Part shown: in pieces, positions 61,718-64,000 of the stretch
Layout: each line of letters begins with the position of its first letter
How positions within the stretch are numbered: position 1 is the stretch's first letter
DNA from: Dehalococcoidia bacterium
GTDB taxonomy: Bacteria > Chloroflexota > Dehalococcoidia > SpSt-223
NCBI GenBank assembly: GCA_026003895.1
Contig: BPIC01000005.1
Location: 124,001 to 188,000 of the forward strand
Direction: 5' to 3'
DNA length: 64,000 nt
Translations under genes and position numbers: made by a program
Notes under the pieces: model-generated
Seen by the model: the letters and a program-made list of their open reading frames with translations, nothing else
Database searches by the model: none
Told to the model about the DNA's origin: nothing

Positions 61718-62793
61718 CAAGAGCACGAATGGGCGCCGACGCTGCGTCGCCGATCTCCGCCAACGCCAATCGGGAAACCATCGCGAATTCGTCCGCAAGG
61801 TCCGTCCCGCCAAACTGACCGGTCAGGCAAGCGCCAAGGTGAGTGGCACAGGGTTCATGCGGCGGCCGCGGGCGCCGGAATGGCGAGAGCGATCGACGTT
61901 CAAGACATCTGGGGCTCCCGAAACCTGGTCGTTGGGCAGCCCGACGGCGTTTGCGAGGCGGCCCGTCATTGTGACGGAGAGGATCAGTGCCGTCGCCTCG
62001 TCGATTCCGCGACTGCTCCAGCACGATGCGAAGAGCGCCGCGAAATCTTCGTCGTCCAGTTGATCGGCGCATTGGTCAGCTTGACGGCGCAGGGGGGCAA
62101 CGCTCGAGTCATCGGTTCAGGGCAGAGACAGGCCACGTTGTGGTGAACTTTGGGGTAAGCAACTCGCCATCGACACCGACTCGGCGGTGAGTCGCCGAGA
62201 CCAGCTCCAGTCAGGGTGCGCCACCGAGCTTGCGGTTCAGGTCGGTCGTTCGCATCCCACCGAGGCGCGTCAGCGGCAAACGGCGGGAGACCTGCAGATG
62301 GTGGGAACGCCTGCCGAGACCGGCACTGAGGCGAAGGTCGACGAGCAATGTCGCCATGATGCCGCGGACGATCCCGCCAAGGAGCGCTGAATGACGAGGG
62401 TGAGTGGGCGACGTGATACCAGCGAGCCCTCAGGGCGGACCGTGCCAATCGCCGCCTCGCGTCGCCGTCCGCGATGACCCAGCGTTGGCCGGTGCGCCGA
62501 GACTCCCCGGTGCCTCGGGGAGGAAGCGTGACCGCGTACGGTTCGCCGGTGTGAAGGTCAGGGGCGACACGATGGATCCATCCGTCGTGAGGAAGATGCG
62601 GGCGCGGTGCCGGGCGGTTGGGTTCAGCCGCTGCCCCTGCTGCCGCTTACGCAGAAGCAGCGACTGAATTGCTGAAACTCTTGCCCAAATTTGGAATACT
62701 GCAAGACGGGCGCGCTGGTGGGCGGCGGTCTCGGCACAATGCGCTTCGTCTCTGTTGATATAATCGAAGCAACTCGCGCCCCGGGCACCCGGG
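61718..62793. other. Gene-free region ahead of moxR
   Basis: About 1.08 kb with no supported gene. A perfect extended -10 promoter for the moxR operon sits at its end (62756-62764). Frames on both strands look random. Confidence 0.5.
62756..62764 (+). promoter_or_regulatory. Extended -10 promoter of moxR-DUF58 operon
   Basis: TGATATAAT is an exact match to the extended -10 (TGnTATAAT), which can act without a good -35. A start of transcription near 62771 would leave a leader of about 23 bases to TTG 62794. Confidence 0.55.
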
Positions 62794-63798
62794 TTGGCGC
62801 ACCACCAATCCTTCCGTGCGCCCGCCACGGAGAGGGGGCTGCTGTTGGATCAGGCCGCGTCGCTGGCCGAGAGCGTCATCGCGAATGTCGAGCGAGTCAT
62901 TATTGGAAAACGGCGGGAGGTCGAGCTCGCGCTTCTCGCCGTGATTTGCCAGGGCCACCTCCTCGTCGAAGACGTTCCCGGTGTCGGAAAAACCACGCTC
63001 GCCAAGGCGATTGCCCGCTCGCTCGGTTGTACATTCCGGCGCATTCAGTTCACACCCGACTTGCTGCCGAGCGACGTGACCGGTGTGTCCATTTATAACC
63101 AGAAGAGCGGTGAATTCGAGTTTCGCCCCGGACCGATTTTGGCCCAGATCGTCCTCGCGGACGAAATCAACCGGGCAACGCCTCGCACCCAGTCGGCGCT
63201 CCTCGAAGCGATGGAAGAGCGGCAGATCACGGTCGACGGGCGGACCTACCCCATGCCCCGGCCTTTCCTCGTGATGGCCACCCAGAACCCGATCGAATAT
63301 GAGGGGACGTTTCCGCTGCCCGAGGCGCAGCTCGACCGCTTTATGATGCGAATCTCGCTGGGCTATCCGAGCCGCGACGATGAAATCGCTGTCCTTGATG
63401 CTCATCGACTCAGCCAGCCAATCGAGTCGATTGATCAAGTGATCGACACCACCGGGTTGCTGCAGCTTCAAGAAGCGGTGCAGCAGGTTCACGTGGACCG
63501 CGCAATCAAGGAGTACATCGTTTCGATCAACGAGGCGACCCGCCGTCATCCGGAGGTGTACCTTGGCGCTTCGCCTCGCGGCTCACTAGCGCTTCAGCGC
63601 ACCGCCCAAGGGCGAGCGCTGCTACACGGCCGCGATTACGTCACACCGGACGATATCAAAGCCCTCGCCGAGGCGACACTGGCGCACCGTCTGATCATTA
63701 GTCCGTCGGCGCGGATCAAGAACGTAAGTGCACGGGCCGTCATTGGCGAGGTTGTCGACAGCGTCCCAGTTCCGGGCGCACGGATTCGCACCGGCTGA
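62794..63798 (+). CDS. MoxR-family AAA+ ATPase
   Basis: A protein of up to 334 residues. Walker A is [16 protein letters not shown]; Walker B is [27 protein letters not shown], with sensor [23 protein letters not shown]. The lid includes [16 protein letters not shown]. MoxR proteins act as chaperones that insert metal cofactors or remodel partner proteins, usually with a vWA/DUF58 protein encoded next. The start is uncertain: TTG 62794 or TTG 62845, the latter after GGAGAGGGGG. Confidence 0.9.
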   Translation: MAHHQSFRAPATERGLLLDQAASLAESVIANVERVIIGKRREVELALLAVICQGHLLVEDVPGVGKTTLAKAIARSLGCTFRRIQFTPDLLPSDVTGVSIYNQKSGEFEFRPGPILAQIVLADEINRATPRTQSALLEAMEERQITVDGRTYPMPRPFLVMATQNPIEYEGTFPLPEAQLDRFMMRISLGYPSRDDEIAVLDAHRLSQPIESIDQVIDTTGLLQLQEAVQQVHVDRAIKEYIVSINEATRRHPEVYLGASPRGSLALQRTAQGRALLHGRDYVTPDDIKALAEATLAHRLIISPSARIKNVSARAVIGEVVDSVPVPGARIRTG

Positions 63799-64000
63799 TG
63801 GGCCGCAACTGGCTCTTCGTCGCGATCCTGCTGGCGGCGACGGTTGTCCTCGCCATCGCCACTGGCTATAGCCTCCTCTGGAAGGCTGTCTATTTTTTCC
63901 TGATGCTCATCGGGCTCTCGTGGGTCTGGACGTGGTTGAACGTCCGCGACATCGAAGTGCATCGGGACGGCCCGGAGCAGCGCGCCCAGATAGGGCAGAC
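63798..64000 (+). CDS. DUF58-type protein, N-terminal part
   Basis: The frame starts at ATG 63798, inside the moxR stop (TGATG), and runs off the right edge. The visible ~67 residues are [20 protein letters not shown] with a second helix (FFLMLIGLSWVWTWL), then VRDIEVHRDGPEQRAQIG. Two membrane helices followed by this R-D-x-x-x-x-R pattern are typical of the DUF58 partner of MoxR. Confidence 0.7.
   Translation, partial: MGRNWLFVAILLAATVVLAIATGYSLLWKAVYFFLMLIGLSWVWTWLNVRDIEVHRDGPEQRAQIGQ

Overview
This 64 kb window is GC-rich chromosomal DNA with tightly packed operons. Genes often overlap by ATGA or GTGA, and GTG/TTG starts are common. The lineage is inferred, not proven. The gene set suggests a member of the Chloroflexota: luciferase-like monooxygenase next to a family-5 binding protein, Rex, menaquinone methyltransferase, secreted proteins ending in VFLPS or LYVPS tails, no outer-membrane genes, and a large type III CRISPR locus.

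Left part (1-12.8 kb). A partial luciferase-family monooxygenase is followed by a Tat/lipoprotein peptide-binding protein and an M50B-like membrane metalloprotease. Next comes a three-gene Fe(III) ABC importer behind a palindromic, DtxR-like iron-box candidate. A marR-MFS-MFS operon runs the other way. tRNA-Pro(GGG) and a secreted LamG protein close this part.

CRISPR locus (about 13-31.1 kb). This is the most unusual region. Two arrays share a 37-nt repeat and face each other in opposite orientations: 15199-16039 on the minus strand and 22973-23374 on the plus strand. Their leaders are similar and both end in TGGCGTAGACT next to the first repeat. Between the arrays lie a vWA-like lipoprotein gene, a polytopic membrane protein gene, cas6, a CARF-HEPN (Csm6-like) ribonuclease gene, a WYL-domain gene, cas2 and cas1. 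Left of array 1 are RtcR-like CARF regulators, one apparently frameshifted. Right of array 2 is an eight-gene, translationally coupled operon. Its first protein is a Cas10 with a GGDD cyclase motif and no visible HD nuclease, fused in frame to a complete Cas7-type RAMP domain. Csx10, two small helical proteins, two Csm3-like RAMPs, a Csx19-like protein and a TIGR03986-like RAMP follow. The likely logic is this: the effector senses target RNA, Cas10 makes cyclic oligoadenylate, and CARF proteins (a ribonuclease plus HTH regulators) respond. The subtype is III-D-like.

Right part (31-64 kb). This is mostly metabolism: a MEDS-PAS-REC regulator, a Gfo/Idh/MocA oxidoreductase, an FAD flavoprotein with nitronate monooxygenase, an Rdx/thioredoxin-like pair, a nitrilase-fold protein that seems to have lost catalytic residues, and nhaA behind a hairpin-rich leader. 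Then come a rhodanese operon, an ECF sigma-accB-fabH operon, ubiE-rex, secreted repeat proteins, and a sugar or cell-surface group (glycosyltransferase, CBS-epimerase fusion, DegT aminotransferase, ABC exporter). A second FAD flavoprotein with a quinone-reductase-like enzyme and the start of a MoxR-DUF58 operon end the window. Several 0.4-1.4 kb stretches contain no gene I can support.
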